Positions 36,023 to 44,237 of a DNA stretch of 64,000 nt are shown one piece after another. Below the pieces are notes generated by a model. That model was not told where the DNA came from and did no database searches. It saw only the letters and a list, made by a program, of their open reading frames with translations. The translations under genes were made by a program, and so were the position numbers. The first letter of the stretch is position 1; the number at the start of each line of letters is the position of its first letter. This stretch comes from Nostoc sp. ATCC 43529 (GTDB taxonomy: Bacteria > Cyanobacteriota > Cyanobacteriia > Cyanobacteriales > Nostocaceae): assembly GCA_003326205.1 (NCBI GenBank), contig LWTK01000074.1:62001-126000 (forward strand), read 5' to 3'.

Positions 36023-37717
36023 ATGTCATTGACTAATACCATCCATTTTAGAAACGTGCGGGGCGATTTATTCGGTGGTTTAACTGCTGCGATCGTTTCC
36101 TTGCCGTTAGCCCTGGCATTCGGCGTTGCCTCCGGTGCTGGCCCTGTAGCTGGTCTTTACGGTGCAGTTTGTGTCGGTTTTTTTGCAGCCTTATTTGGTG
36201 GTACACCAACCTTAATTTCTGAGCCAACCGGGCCAATGACTGTGGTGATGACTGCAATTGTCAGTTCCATGACCGCAGCTAACCCCGAAAACGGCTTGGC
36301 AATGGCGTTTACCGTAGTCATGCTAGCAGGAATATTCCAAATTTTCTTTGGCATATTTAAGTTGGGTAAATACATTACCCTTATGCCTTACAGCGTGATT
36401 TCTGGCTTTATGTCTGGGATTGGGGTAATTCTAATTATTTTGCAGATTGCTCCTTTTGTCGGTCAGCCAAATCCTAAAGGTGGCGTACTGGGGATGGTGC
36501 AAAACCTACCTCAGTTATTAACTAAGATTAATCCTGCGGAAACAGCTTTAGGCTTGCTGACGCTGGCAATTATTTTCTTCATGCCAGCCAAAATCAAGCG
36601 TTTTGCTCCCCCGCAATTGGTGGCATTAATTATCGGAACTATAGTTTCTCTAACCATCTTCGGCGGTACAGATATTAGACGAATTGGTGAAATTCCTGTT
36701 GGACTGCCCACATTGCAAATGCCGACTTTTACTCCTGGACAAATCACAGTCATGGTTGTTGATGGAGCAATGTTGGGGATGTTGGGTTGTATTGATACTC
36801 TACTAACGGCGGTAATTGCAGACAGTTTGACTCGTACCGAACACAAATCTGATAAAGAATTGATTGGTCAAGGTATTGGTAATTTAGTATCTGGTTTGTG
36901 TGGTGGACTACCTGGTGCTGGTGCCACGATGGGAACTGTAGTAAATATCCAAACTGGTGCGAGTACAGCTTTATCCGGTTTAACTCGTGCGGTCATTTTA
37001 TTAGTTGTAGTTTTGTGGGCTGCGAGTGTCACTCAACCCATTCCAATGGCAGTGTTAGCTGGTATTGCGCTGAAAGTAGGGATTGACATTCTTGACTGGA
37101 GCTTTTTGAAACGCGCTCATAAGGTGTCGCTCAAAGGCACAATCATCATGTATGGTGTATTGTTCCTGACTGTATTTGTTGATTTAATTGTTGCTGTGGG
37201 CGTGGGAGTGTTCATTGCCAACATCTTAACTATCGATCGCCTCTCTGAATTACAAGCTCAGGAAGTGAAAACAATTAGCGATACAGACGATGCAATTGTC
37301 TTGAATGACGAAGAGAAAAAATTGCTCGATCTCGCTAATGGACGGGTTCTGTTATTTTACCTCAGCGGGCCGATGATTTTTGGCGTATCGAAGGCGATCG
37401 CCCGCGAACACTCAGCAATGGCTGACTCTGATGTGTTGATTGTCGATTTGAGCGATGTTCCAATGTTGGGCGTGACTGCTTCTTTGGCAATTGAAAATGC
37501 CATCAAGGATGCTAGCGAACAAGGTCGTCACGTGTTAGTTGTTGGTGCAGCTGGCAAAGTCCTACGACGTTTAGAAAAGTTTGGTATTTCGAGGTTTGTT
37601 CCACAGCATCACATGTTTATAGATCGTGTGGATGCACTTAAACAGGCGGTTGCTTTAGTTAATCCTCATGCAACTTCTGATACCTCTGGAGTTAGTATCT
37701 ACACTGATACATATTAG
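36023..37717 (+). CDS. BicA-type SulP sodium-dependent bicarbonate transporter
   Basis: 564 aa. SulP membrane domain with 12-14 helices (GDLFGGLTAAIVSLPLALAF, the GTPTLISEPTGPMTVVMTA motif) and a cytoplasmic STAS domain from about residue 435 (LLFYLSGPMIFGVS, VLIVDLSDVPMLGVTAS). Length and N-terminus closely match BicA, a low-affinity, high-flux Na+/HCO3- symporter of the CO2-concentrating mechanism in the plasma membrane. ATG 36023 starts the MSLTNTIHFRNVRG sequence typical of the family; an upstream in-frame start is atypical. A Na+/H+ antiporter follows about 110 bp downstream. Sulfate transport is the alternative for SulP proteins but is less likely given the sequence type. Confidence 0.9.
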   Translation: MSLTNTIHFRNVRGDLFGGLTAAIVSLPLALAFGVASGAGPVAGLYGAVCVGFFAALFGGTPTLISEPTGPMTVVMTAIVSSMTAANPENGLAMAFTVVMLAGIFQIFFGIFKLGKYITLMPYSVISGFMSGIGVILIILQIAPFVGQPNPKGGVLGMVQNLPQLLTKINPAETALGLLTLAIIFFMPAKIKRFAPPQLVALIIGTIVSLTIFGGTDIRRIGEIPVGLPTLQMPTFTPGQITVMVVDGAMLGMLGCIDTLLTAVIADSLTRTEHKSDKELIGQGIGNLVSGLCGGLPGAGATMGTVVNIQTGASTALSGLTRAVILLVVVLWAASVTQPIPMAVLAGIALKVGIDILDWSFLKRAHKVSLKGTIIMYGVLFLTVFVDLIVAVGVGVFIANILTIDRLSELQAQEVKTISDTDDAIVLNDEEKKLLDLANGRVLLFYLSGPMIFGVSKAIAREHSAMADSDVLIVDLSDVPMLGVTASLAIENAIKDASEQGRHVLVVGAAGKVLRRLEKFGISRFVPQHHMFIDRVDALKQAVALVNPHATSDTSGVSIYTDTY

Positions 37718-37772
37718 GAATTCAGAATCACGCATTATGTGGATTAGACGCTAAAACCCTCGATTTATCGTT

Positions 37773-37801
37773 GTAGAGACGTTGCACTGCAACGTCTCTA
37801 C
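37773..37801. repeat. Short dispersed palindrome, copy 2
   Basis: GTAGAGACGTTGCA, one base, then its complement; same family as 132-156. It lies between bicA and the antiporter gene and could reduce read-through. Confidence 0.85.
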
Positions 37802-37825
37802 TGAATCAATCAGACGAATAGAAAC

Positions 37826-39223
37826 ATGATTTTTTCGGAACCAATGGTTAATTCATTTACTTGGTTAAATTTCCTTCCTTTACTAGCAACAACCAATGAG
37901 GCGGAATATGCTCCTATTGTACTAACTGGAGTATTGCTAACTTTAGTAGTCATTTATCTGGCAAGTAAAATTGGTGGCGAATTATCTAGAATGATGGACT
38001 TACCTCCTGTATTAGGAGAATTAGTCGGTGGTGTACTTGTAGGTGCTTCTGCTCTGCATTTGGTAGTATTTCCTGACAGTGGAGTAGCTGCAAGTGACTC
38101 CATCATCATGACTATCCTGCAATTTATTAACAATCTCACTCCAGATGCACTGACATCAATTTTTCAAACTCAGAGTGAAGTTGTTTCTGTTCTTGCCGAA
38201 CTAGGTGTCATCATTCTGTTATTTGAAATTGGTCTGGAATCAGACTTAAAAGAATTACAAAAAGTCGGTTATCAAGCAACAATTGTTGCTTGTGTCGGTG
38301 TCGCTGTTCCCTTTGCTGCTGGCACAGCAGGATTGGTTTTATTATTTCATGCGCCAGTAATTCCGGCGATTTTTGCAGGTGCAGCCCTGACAGCTACTAG
38401 TATTGGGATTACCTCTAAAGTTTTGTCAGAAATTGGGCAATTAAAATCTCGTGAAGGCCAGATTATTGTAGGTGCAGCTGTCATTGACGATATTTTAGGT
38501 ATTATCGTTTTGGCTGTGGTTGCCAGTCTTGCTAAAACTGGTGAAGTTGATATTTTCAACGTCATTTATTTGATTGTCAGTGCTACTGTATTTCTCATTG
38601 GCTCAATTCTCCTGGGCAAATATTTCAATCAAACTTTTGTTGCCATTGCTAATAAATTGCAAACGCGAGGTAACTTAATTATCCCAGCATTTATTTTTGC
38701 CTTTTTCATGGCTTTCTTGGGAAATGCAATTCATTTAGAAGCTATCTTGGGTGCATTTGCGGCTGGGTTAGTTTTGGATGAAACTGATAAACGCAAAGAA
38801 TTGGATGAGCAGGTAAAACCTATTGCTGATATTTTAGTACCAGTTTTTTTTGTGACAGTTGGTGCAAAAGTCGATTTAGGCGTACTTAATCCTTTAGTTC
38901 CAGGAAATCGAGAAGGATTAATTATTTCTACTTTCTTAATTTTGGTGGCGATTATCGGTAAAGTTGTCACAGGTTGGTCAATTTTTGGTCAAGCTGGAAT
39001 TAACCGTTTAGCAGTTGGTGTGGGAATGATTCCCCGTGGGGAAGTTGGATTAGTATTTGCCGGGATTGGTGCAGCTAGCGGTACCCTTGATAAACCATTG
39101 CAAGCTGCGATCGTAATTATGGTGATTTTGACAACCTTCTTAGCACCGCCTTTATTGCGCTTAGCATTTAAACAATCACCAAAAGAAAAAGAATCTTTAG
39201 AGGAAGCCAATTTAATCAGTTAG
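37826..39223 (+). CDS. NhaS3-like CPA2 Na+/H+ antiporter
   Basis: 465 aa, 11-13 membrane helices. Seen: LPPVLGELVGGVLVGAS, GVIILLFEIGLESDLKEL, the CPA2 ion-binding motif in GAAVIDDILGIIVLA, and GMIPRGEVGLVFAG. The sequence pattern is that of cyanobacterial NhaS3, described in Synechocystis as an essential antiporter. It lacks the TrkA-N domain of KefB/KefC, and no RCK domain is present. Its place after bicA suggests it helps remove Na+ that enters with bicarbonate. The ATG at 37826 is first; a Met six residues on is also possible. Confidence 0.87.
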   Translation: MIFSEPMVNSFTWLNFLPLLATTNEAEYAPIVLTGVLLTLVVIYLASKIGGELSRMMDLPPVLGELVGGVLVGASALHLVVFPDSGVAASDSIIMTILQFINNLTPDALTSIFQTQSEVVSVLAELGVIILLFEIGLESDLKELQKVGYQATIVACVGVAVPFAAGTAGLVLLFHAPVIPAIFAGAALTATSIGITSKVLSEIGQLKSREGQIIVGAAVIDDILGIIVLAVVASLAKTGEVDIFNVIYLIVSATVFLIGSILLGKYFNQTFVAIANKLQTRGNLIIPAFIFAFFMAFLGNAIHLEAILGAFAAGLVLDETDKRKELDEQVKPIADILVPVFFVTVGAKVDLGVLNPLVPGNREGLIISTFLILVAIIGKVVTGWSIFGQAGINRLAVGVGMIPRGEVGLVFAGIGAASGTLDKPLQAAIVIMVILTTFLAPPLLRLAFKQSPKEKESLEEANLIS

Positions 39224-39273
39224 TAAAGGAAGACAAAATTCAAAAAGTCAAAGGCAAAAAAATGAGAAGGTTA

Positions 39274-39394
39274 GGGACTTCCAAATAAAAAAACATACAA
39301 TTTTTTTGTGGGGTGGGCGTCTCGCCCGCCCGTGGAAAGGGGCGGACAAGATGTCCACCCCACAAAATTGGATAATTTATTTCTTGGTAATCCC
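39274..39394. mobile_element. Palindromic MITE (copy B)
   Basis: 121 bp, inverted relative to copy A, with ends GGGACTTCCAA and TTGGTAATCCC. TTA lies directly outside both ends, a possible 3-bp target duplication. It separates the nhaS3-like gene from the mrp operon, so the latter may need its own promoter or depend on read-through of this hairpin. Confidence 0.75.
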
Positions 39395-39455
39395 TTATCA
39401 TTTTTTTGCCTATTTCAAGATCGTAATATCAATTGAAAATTGTTAGGCAATTAAC

Positions 39456-39791
39456 GTGTTAGAAGCATGTGTATTCGCAACAGTATTGTGCGGATTTTTC
39501 GGTATCATCCTCAAAAATAACCTGGTGATGAAAATCATCTCTATGGATGTCATGAGTACGGGGGTTATCGCCTATTACGTGCTGATTTCATCACGAGATG
39601 GCTTATTCGCACCAATTGTTTCCAACGTCAAAAATCGCGCATACGCCGATCCGGTTCCCCAGGCGGTGATATTGACAGCAATTGTAATCGGATTTTCGAT
39701 TCAAGCTTTAATGCTAGTCGGTGTTATGAAGTTAGCCGCTGATAATCCGACTTTGGAAACTGACGAAATCGAAAAGAATAATACGCCATGA
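39456..39791 (+). CDS. Mrp Na+/H+ antiporter subunit C
   Basis: 111 aa, three helices, NuoK-like (IILKNNLVMKIISMDVMSTG, then PQAVILTAIVIGFSIQALML). MrpC is required for assembly of the multi-subunit antiporter. The GTG start is the first in frame. The stop overlaps the ATG of mrpD (ATGA). Confidence 0.9.
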   Translation: MLEACVFATVLCGFFGIILKNNLVMKIISMDVMSTGVIAYYVLISSRDGLFAPIVSNVKNRAYADPVPQAVILTAIVIGFSIQALMLVGVMKLAADNPTLETDEIEKNNTP

Positions 39792-41227
39792 GTACTATTA
39801 CAATTGCCTGGATTGCATTACCGTTTTTTTTGGGGTTCACCATTTATTTATTCCCCAAACTTGACAAATACCTTGCACTGTGTGTATCTTTTGCTTCGGC
39901 GGGATATGCCTTGCAGTTATTTTTCAACCAGTCGCCACTGACACTAAAATTACTGGATAATTTCGGCGTTATCTTAACGATAGACCAAATAAGCGGCTAC
40001 TTTATCTTGACCAATGCTTTGGTAACGGCCGCAGTCATTCTTTATTGTTGGCACAGCGATAAGACAGCTTTTTTTTACGCACAGACTATTATCTTACACG
40101 GCAGCGTCAATGCTGCCTTTGTCTGTGCAGATTTGATTAGTTTATACGTAGCTTTAGAGGTCAGCGGTATTGCCGCGTTTCTGTTGATTGCCTATCCCCG
40201 GAGCGATCGCTCCATTTGGGTGGCGTTACGCTATCTGTTTATCAGCAATGTGGCAATGCTGTTTTATCTAGTTGGCGCAGTGCTGGTCTATCAAGCGGAT
40301 GGTTCCTTTAGTTTCGCAGGTTTGCGGGTGGCACCCACCGAGGCACTTGCTTTAATTTTTCTCGGACTCTTGACAAAAGGAGGAATTTTTGTATCGGGGT
40401 TATGGTTGCCCTTGACTCACTCGGAATCGGAAACGCCAGTGTCGGCTATGCTGTCGGGAGTTGTGGTGAAAGCTGGTGTCTATCCATTAGTGCGGTGTGC
40501 GTTGATGGTGGATGAGGTTGACCCCATCATCAGAACCTTTGGAGTTTGCACCGCGCTTTTAGGAGTGTTTTATGCAGTATTTGAAAAAGATACCAAGCGG
40601 ATGTTGGCGTTTCATACGGTTTCCCAGTTAGGCTTTATCCTTGCTGCACCTATAGTCGGGGGGTTTTATGCGCTAACTCACGGACTAGTCAAATCTGCGC
40701 TGTTTTTAATAGCGGGTGCCTTACCAAGCCGAAACTTTAAGGAACTGCAACATCAGCCGATCGCTACTTCAGTTTGGATTGCCTTGGTAATGGCTAGCTT
40801 CTCGATTTCCGGCTTTCCCTTGTTGTCTGGCTTTGGCGCCAAAGTGTTGACAACAAAGAATTTGCTACCTTGGCAAGCGATCGCCATGAATATTGCAGCC
40901 TTGGGAACAGCAATCTCCTTTGCCAAATTCATCTTTCTGCCGCCTGGAGGCAAAGCGGATGTCAAACCTGGTTTTTGGGGAGCAGTTACCCTGTTAATCG
41001 GGGGTTTGGTTCTGGCTAATATTGTCTACTATGAGGCTTATACCGTCGAGAATATCATCAAACCCCTGGCAACCATCGGCATTGGATGGTTAGCTTACTT
41101 GCTAATTTTTAAACGCTTAGTACTCAAACTACCGCGGGTGCTTGAGCAATTTGACCATCTCATCGGCGTCATGAGTTTGATTTTAATTCTACTGTTTTGG
41201 AAGGGATTTGCATGGTTGGGCATCTAA
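39788..41227 (+). CDS. Mrp Na+/H+ antiporter subunit D
   Basis: 479 aa, about 14 helices, related to NuoM/NuoN (proton-translocating NADH dehydrogenase subunits). Key charged residues are in place: Glu in YVALEVSGIAAF, Lys in LLTKGGIFVSG and VVVKAGVYPLVR. It forms one ion path of the complex. Only one D-type subunit is present here and no ND5-like MrpA N-terminal part is seen in the window. Confidence 0.92.
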   Translation: MSTITIAWIALPFFLGFTIYLFPKLDKYLALCVSFASAGYALQLFFNQSPLTLKLLDNFGVILTIDQISGYFILTNALVTAAVILYCWHSDKTAFFYAQTIILHGSVNAAFVCADLISLYVALEVSGIAAFLLIAYPRSDRSIWVALRYLFISNVAMLFYLVGAVLVYQADGSFSFAGLRVAPTEALALIFLGLLTKGGIFVSGLWLPLTHSESETPVSAMLSGVVVKAGVYPLVRCALMVDEVDPIIRTFGVCTALLGVFYAVFEKDTKRMLAFHTVSQLGFILAAPIVGGFYALTHGLVKSALFLIAGALPSRNFKELQHQPIATSVWIALVMASFSISGFPLLSGFGAKVLTTKNLLPWQAIAMNIAALGTAISFAKFIFLPPGGKADVKPGFWGAVTLLIGGLVLANIVYYEAYTVENIIKPLATIGIGWLAYLLIFKRLVLKLPRVLEQFDHLIGVMSLILILLFWKGFAWLGI

Positions 41228-41601
41228 ATCTCATATTGCGATTGGTCATTTGGTTTCTGCTAACTGCCGATTTCAGTTTGGTAAATATCATCATTGGCAT
41301 CAGCATTGCATTGCTATTGCCTGGTCGTCACCGAGGGAAGGAAGCATTAAAAGATTGGCTGCGCGTGCTGGGTGAAATCCTAGTAGCGATTCCGCAGGCG
41401 TATCTTGAGGCATTTCAAATCATCATTCGTCCGCATAAATATGAAGATATCACGATGGAACGAGTTAAACCAGGACGCACCCCAGGGCTGATATTCCTGG
41501 ATATCTTCCTGATTACCTTTACACCAAAAACCATTGTGCTGAAATACCACGAAGATGGCTGGTATGAAGTACACCGAGTGCGACGGAGGAAAAAAACATG
41601 A
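41212..41601 (+). CDS. Mrp Na+/H+ antiporter subunit E
   Basis: 129 aa. Two N-terminal membrane helices (LILRLVIWFLLTADFSLVNI) and a soluble part ending in GLIFLDIFLITFTPKTIVL and a basic tail, the MrpE pattern. The ATG at 41212, with GGAAGG upstream, is preferred over TTG 41197; either way it overlaps mrpD. Ends with an ATGA overlap with mrpF. Confidence 0.9.
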   Translation: MVGHLNLILRLVIWFLLTADFSLVNIIIGISIALLLPGRHRGKEALKDWLRVLGEILVAIPQAYLEAFQIIIRPHKYEDITMERVKPGRTPGLIFLDIFLITFTPKTIVLKYHEDGWYEVHRVRRRKKT

Positions 41602-41870
41602 ATCTGAATCTAGTATTAATTGCAATGATTCTGGCGCTGCTCATACCCATGTACGAGGCATGGCAAGATGAAGATATTTGGCAGAAGATGTTGGCATTTT
41701 CAAGTATTGCAAGCAAAGCTTCCATCGCCATCCTAGTGGTATCGGTCTTGCGGGATGATTGGTCGATCGGTGTTACCGGCGTGATTATCTTGAGTGTGGG
41801 GAATGCTGGATTAATGTTGCTGGCTCATGTAATCAAACGGATGAATGAAGTGTCAACTACCCACCGCTAA
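41598..41870 (+). CDS. Mrp Na+/H+ antiporter subunit F
   Basis: 90 aa with three short helices (LVLIAMILALLIPMYEAW, ASIAILVVSVLRDDW, GVIILSVGNAGLMLLA). Position between E and G and length fit MrpF. Its stop codon is directly followed by the left end of an IsrB element, so its downstream neighbour mrpG is displaced by 1.3 kb. Confidence 0.87.
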   Translation: MNLNLVLIAMILALLIPMYEAWQDEDIWQKMLAFSSIASKASIAILVVSVLRDDWSIGVTGVIILSVGNAGLMLLAHVIKRMNEVSTTHR

Positions 41871-41884
41871 TTCGGAGTACCGAA

Positions 41885-42062
41885 TATAGCGGGGGCTTGT
41901 AAAGAACCAAAAGCCAATTAGTTTTAACAAGACTAAACAGTTGTCTAGCCTGTGCGGAAAACGTAACCTGAGCTAACTGAATGTGGCAGTTCAAGACACA
42001 TTACGGATGCTTCCCTAGTCTGTAATCCCTGTGTTAGCCAGAGGCGAAGGGATGTAAACACC
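41885..42062 (+). ncRNA. HEARO / omega RNA of IsrB
   Basis: About 180 nt non-coding DNA directly upstream of isrB with several short stems: GGCTT/AAGCC (about 41897-41925), AACTG/CAGTT (about 41975-41991) and ATCCC/GGGAT (about 42027-42056). Position and size fit the HEARO RNA, later named omega RNA, which guides IscB/IsrB nucleases. In characterised systems the guide is the 5' end of the RNA and is read from the DNA outside the left end, here the end of mrpF. No covariance search could be run. Confidence 0.7.
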
Positions 42063-42080
42063 ATGCAAGGGCTTATTGCC

Positions 42081-43109
42081 ATGTTTGTTTTAGTTGTGGA
42101 TACCAACCAGCGTCCTTTAATGCCAACCACTCAAAGTCGGGCAAGACGCTGGGTTGAATCAGGTAAAGCAACGCCATTTTGGAAGCGCGGAATATTCTGC
42201 GTCCGCCTGAACGTAGAACCATCAAATCGCAATACTCAACCAATCGCGGTGGGTATTGACCCAGGTTCAAAGCGCGAAGCTTTTACCGTCAAATCTCAAG
42301 CACACACATACTTAAACATCTTGACTCATGCTGTGGATTGGGTAAAAGATGCTGTTGAGACTCGTCGTAATATGCGACAGACTAGAAGAGGAAGAAAAAC
42401 CCCTTGCCGTCAGTCAAGAGCTAACAGACTAGTCAACAAACACAGCCTAGCACCATCAACCAAGGCAAGATGGCAATGGAAATTGCGTATTTGCCAATGG
42501 CTTGCTTTGATGTTTCCCATCACTGCTTTTGTAGTGGAAGACATTAAGGCGAGAACGAGTAAGAATGGGCGAAAGTGGAATATTTCCTTCAGTCCACTTG
42601 AAGTTGGTAAATCTTGGTTCTATGCTCAACTACACCAACTTGGAATACTAGAAATCAAGTCTGGTTTAGAGACAAAAGAATTACGCGTTATGCAGGGTTT
42701 AAAGAAAACCAAAAATAAGCTAGCCGAGAAATTTGAGGCTCACAATGTCGATTCTTTTGTATTAGCCAACTGGTATACGGGCGGACACATTCAACCAGAT
42801 AACACGCATTTATTGGTGGTAATTCCTCTCAGATTTCACCGCAGACAGTTGCATAGATTAGAACACGCCCCAGGACATATACGTTCACCTTATGGCGGAA
42901 CAATGTCTCTCGGATTTAAACGCGGATCTTTGGCGATACATCCTAAATACAAGCTCTGTTTTATTGGCGGTTCTAGTAAAGGTAGAATTTCTCTACACTC
43001 TATCGCAACAGGTAAGCGACTTTGCCAAAACGCCAAGTCCCAAAACGCCAAGTCCCAAGATATTCAGTTTTTAACTTACAACACATGGAGGATTCGATAT
43101 GTTGCCTAG
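42081..43109 (+). CDS. IsrB RNA-guided nickase (IscB relative without HNH)
   Basis: 342 aa. PLMP motif at 12-15, RuvC-I GIDPGSK with Asp60, Arg-rich bridge helix (about 95-116), RuvC-II VVEDIKA with Glu153, RuvC-III HNVDSFVLA with His221 and Asp224. Only about 70 residues separate RuvC-II and RuvC-III, with no Cys-pair HNH module; this and the length define IsrB rather than IscB. All catalytic acidic residues are kept, so RNA-guided nicking is plausible. The ATG at 42081 begins the conserved MFVLVVDTNQRPLMP; an in-frame ATG at 42063 would add six residues. A NAKSQ duplication lies near the C-terminus. Confidence 0.88.
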   Translation: MFVLVVDTNQRPLMPTTQSRARRWVESGKATPFWKRGIFCVRLNVEPSNRNTQPIAVGIDPGSKREAFTVKSQAHTYLNILTHAVDWVKDAVETRRNMRQTRRGRKTPCRQSRANRLVNKHSLAPSTKARWQWKLRICQWLALMFPITAFVVEDIKARTSKNGRKWNISFSPLEVGKSWFYAQLHQLGILEIKSGLETKELRVMQGLKKTKNKLAEKFEAHNVDSFVLANWYTGGHIQPDNTHLLVVIPLRFHRRQLHRLEHAPGHIRSPYGGTMSLGFKRGSLAIHPKYKLCFIGGSSKGRISLHSIATGKRLCQNAKSQNAKSQDIQFLTYNTWRIRYVA

Positions 43110-43115
43110 ATCCTG

Positions 43116-43195
43116 CCCCCCGTTTCCTCTCACCGCCTTCGCGGAGCGTCTCGTAGAGAAGCTGAGTACAGCTATGGCGGGAGTCTCCACGGGGG
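43116..43195. repeat. Nested palindrome at the IsrB element right end
   Basis: Outer arms CCCCCGT/ACGGGGG, middle arms CTCACCGCC/GGCGGGAG, inner hairpin AGCTGAGTACAGCT. It also contains a TTCGCGGAGCGTCTCGTAGA-type cyanobacterial repeat. It ends with GGGGGAAGG, which serves as ribosome binding site for mrpG about 4-8 nt before its ATG. Confidence 0.7.
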
Positions 43196-43202
43196 AAGGC
43201 AG

Positions 43203-43490
43203 ATGATTAACTTTCTCAGTTATGTCTGCATAGGTGTAGGACTCTTCTTTTGGTTTTGGGGAACTTCTCACCTCTTGGGCAAGCGATCGCTATTATTCAA
43301 ACTCCATAGTCTTTCGGTTGCAGATACCCTTGGCTCCATGAGTATCATCGTTGGCTTGCTTTTGAAGATACCCAGCGAATGGCCGCTGCTGATTCTGGCC
43401 CTCATTTGCTTGGCCATCTGGAATACAGTGCTGGGTTATGTTTTAGCTTACTGTTCCAGTAGCAGGAGTAGCTATAGCGATCCTATTTGA
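43203..43490 (+). CDS. Mrp Na+/H+ antiporter subunit G
   Basis: 95 aa, three helices (FLSYVCIGVGLFFWFWGT, ADTLGSMSIIVGLLLKI, LLILALICLAIWNTVLGYV), the MnhG/PhaG pattern. The ATG is part of ATGATT directly after the IsrB element; a GGGGGAAGG sequence upstream would recruit ribosomes. The C-terminal Ser-rich end is not conserved in type. Confidence 0.86.
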   Translation: MINFLSYVCIGVGLFFWFWGTSHLLGKRSLLFKLHSLSVADTLGSMSIIVGLLLKIPSEWPLLILALICLAIWNTVLGYVLAYCSSSRSSYSDPI

Positions 43491-43501
43491 TTTGTAGAGA
43501 T

Positions 43502-43557
43502 GGGCATTGGGCATGGGGCAAGGGGCAAGGGGCAAGAGGCAAGAGGCAAGGGGCAAT
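43502..43557. repeat. GGGCAAG heptamer array
   Basis: Eight uninterrupted 7-bp units (GGGCATT, GGGCATG, three GGGCAAG, two AGGCAAG, GGGCAAT) between mrpG and the next operon gene. Clear tandem heptamer repeat of Nostoc type. Confidence 0.92.
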
Positions 43558-43590
43558 AAATTCTGTTTACAACTGATTTAAGGTTGCTAT

Positions 43591-44235
43591 ATGAATGATA
43601 GTTATCTTTATTTAATCGTCGCTCTGTTGCCGTTAAGTGCATGTATGGTGGTATTTCAAACCAATCCATACCAAGCCTTAGTCATCCGTGGCATCTTGGG
43701 AGCAGTGGCGGCAATGATATATGCAGTTTTAGGCGCTCCAGATGTTGCTTTGACGGAAGCATTGGTGGGCACAATGCTAGCAATTACACTGTATGCTGTG
43801 GCGGTGCGTTCGTCGTTGGTGATGCGTCTTGGGGTACTCAAAATCGAGCCAGATGACGATGGTCATTTTGGGCAACTGATGGATAACTTACGCAAAATTA
43901 TTGGCAAACATCATCTGCGTCTAGAGTTAGTGACGTATAACGATATACAAGCTCTGCGCCAAGGACTGATGGACAAAGAAGTTCATGCCACCTGTTTTTT
44001 AGAAGCGCGATCGCAACACAATGCATCTGAGGGAGAAAACCCACGCTATCACACTACAACCAGGGTGCGGCGGATTTATGACATTATGCAAAGCGAACTT
44101 TTGTCAGCAGCCACAATCTTGACTTATGTAACACCAACTTTCAAAAAAGAAGCAGCAGATGAAAAAACTCTCACCCCACAACTGGAAGACGCAAAGATAA
44201 GTGACATTAGTACACCAAATTCAGGGAAAAAGTAG
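43591..44235 (+). CDS. DUF4040/MbhD-type Mrp subunit (MrpA C-terminal equivalent)
   Basis: 214 aa. Three membrane helices (LYLIVALLPLSACMVVF, VIRGILGAVAAMIYAVLGAPDVALTEALVG) with the conserved PDVALTEA helix of DUF4040/MbhD, then a soluble domain of about 130 residues. In two-gene Mrp systems this region is the C-terminal part of MrpA; here it is a separate protein, as in other cyanobacterial Mrp operons. The soluble tail (KIEPDDDGHFGQLMDNLRKI) is of unknown role. Confidence 0.82.
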   Translation: MNDSYLYLIVALLPLSACMVVFQTNPYQALVIRGILGAVAAMIYAVLGAPDVALTEALVGTMLAITLYAVAVRSSLVMRLGVLKIEPDDDGHFGQLMDNLRKIIGKHHLRLELVTYNDIQALRQGLMDKEVHATCFLEARSQHNASEGENPRYHTTTRVRRIYDIMQSELLSAATILTYVTPTFKKEAADEKTLTPQLEDAKISDISTPNSGKK

Positions 44236-44237
44236 AT

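Larger units (their letters stand above)
41871..43202 (+). mobile_element. IsrB/HEARO element inserted between mrpF and mrpG
   Basis: About 1.33 kb lying precisely between the mrpF stop and the mrpG ATG. Left end: hairpin TTCGG-AGTA-CCGAA (41871-41884), then a structured RNA region, then the isrB gene, then a nested palindromic right end with hairpin AGCTG-AGTA-CAGCT (43160-43173). No TnpA transposase is inside, so it would need an enzyme in trans, as is usual for IS200/IS605-related elements with IscB/IsrB. The orientation follows the operon. Exact ends are inferred from the gene borders. Confidence 0.75.

Noticed and set aside
42081..43109. Reading the gene as IscB or TnpB
   Set aside because: PLMP motif and bridge helix exclude TnpB, and the short distance between RuvC-II and RuvC-III leaves no room for the HNH domain of IscB.
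43502..43557. Heptamer array as a CRISPR
   Set aside because: Units are 7 bp and contiguous, without spacers.
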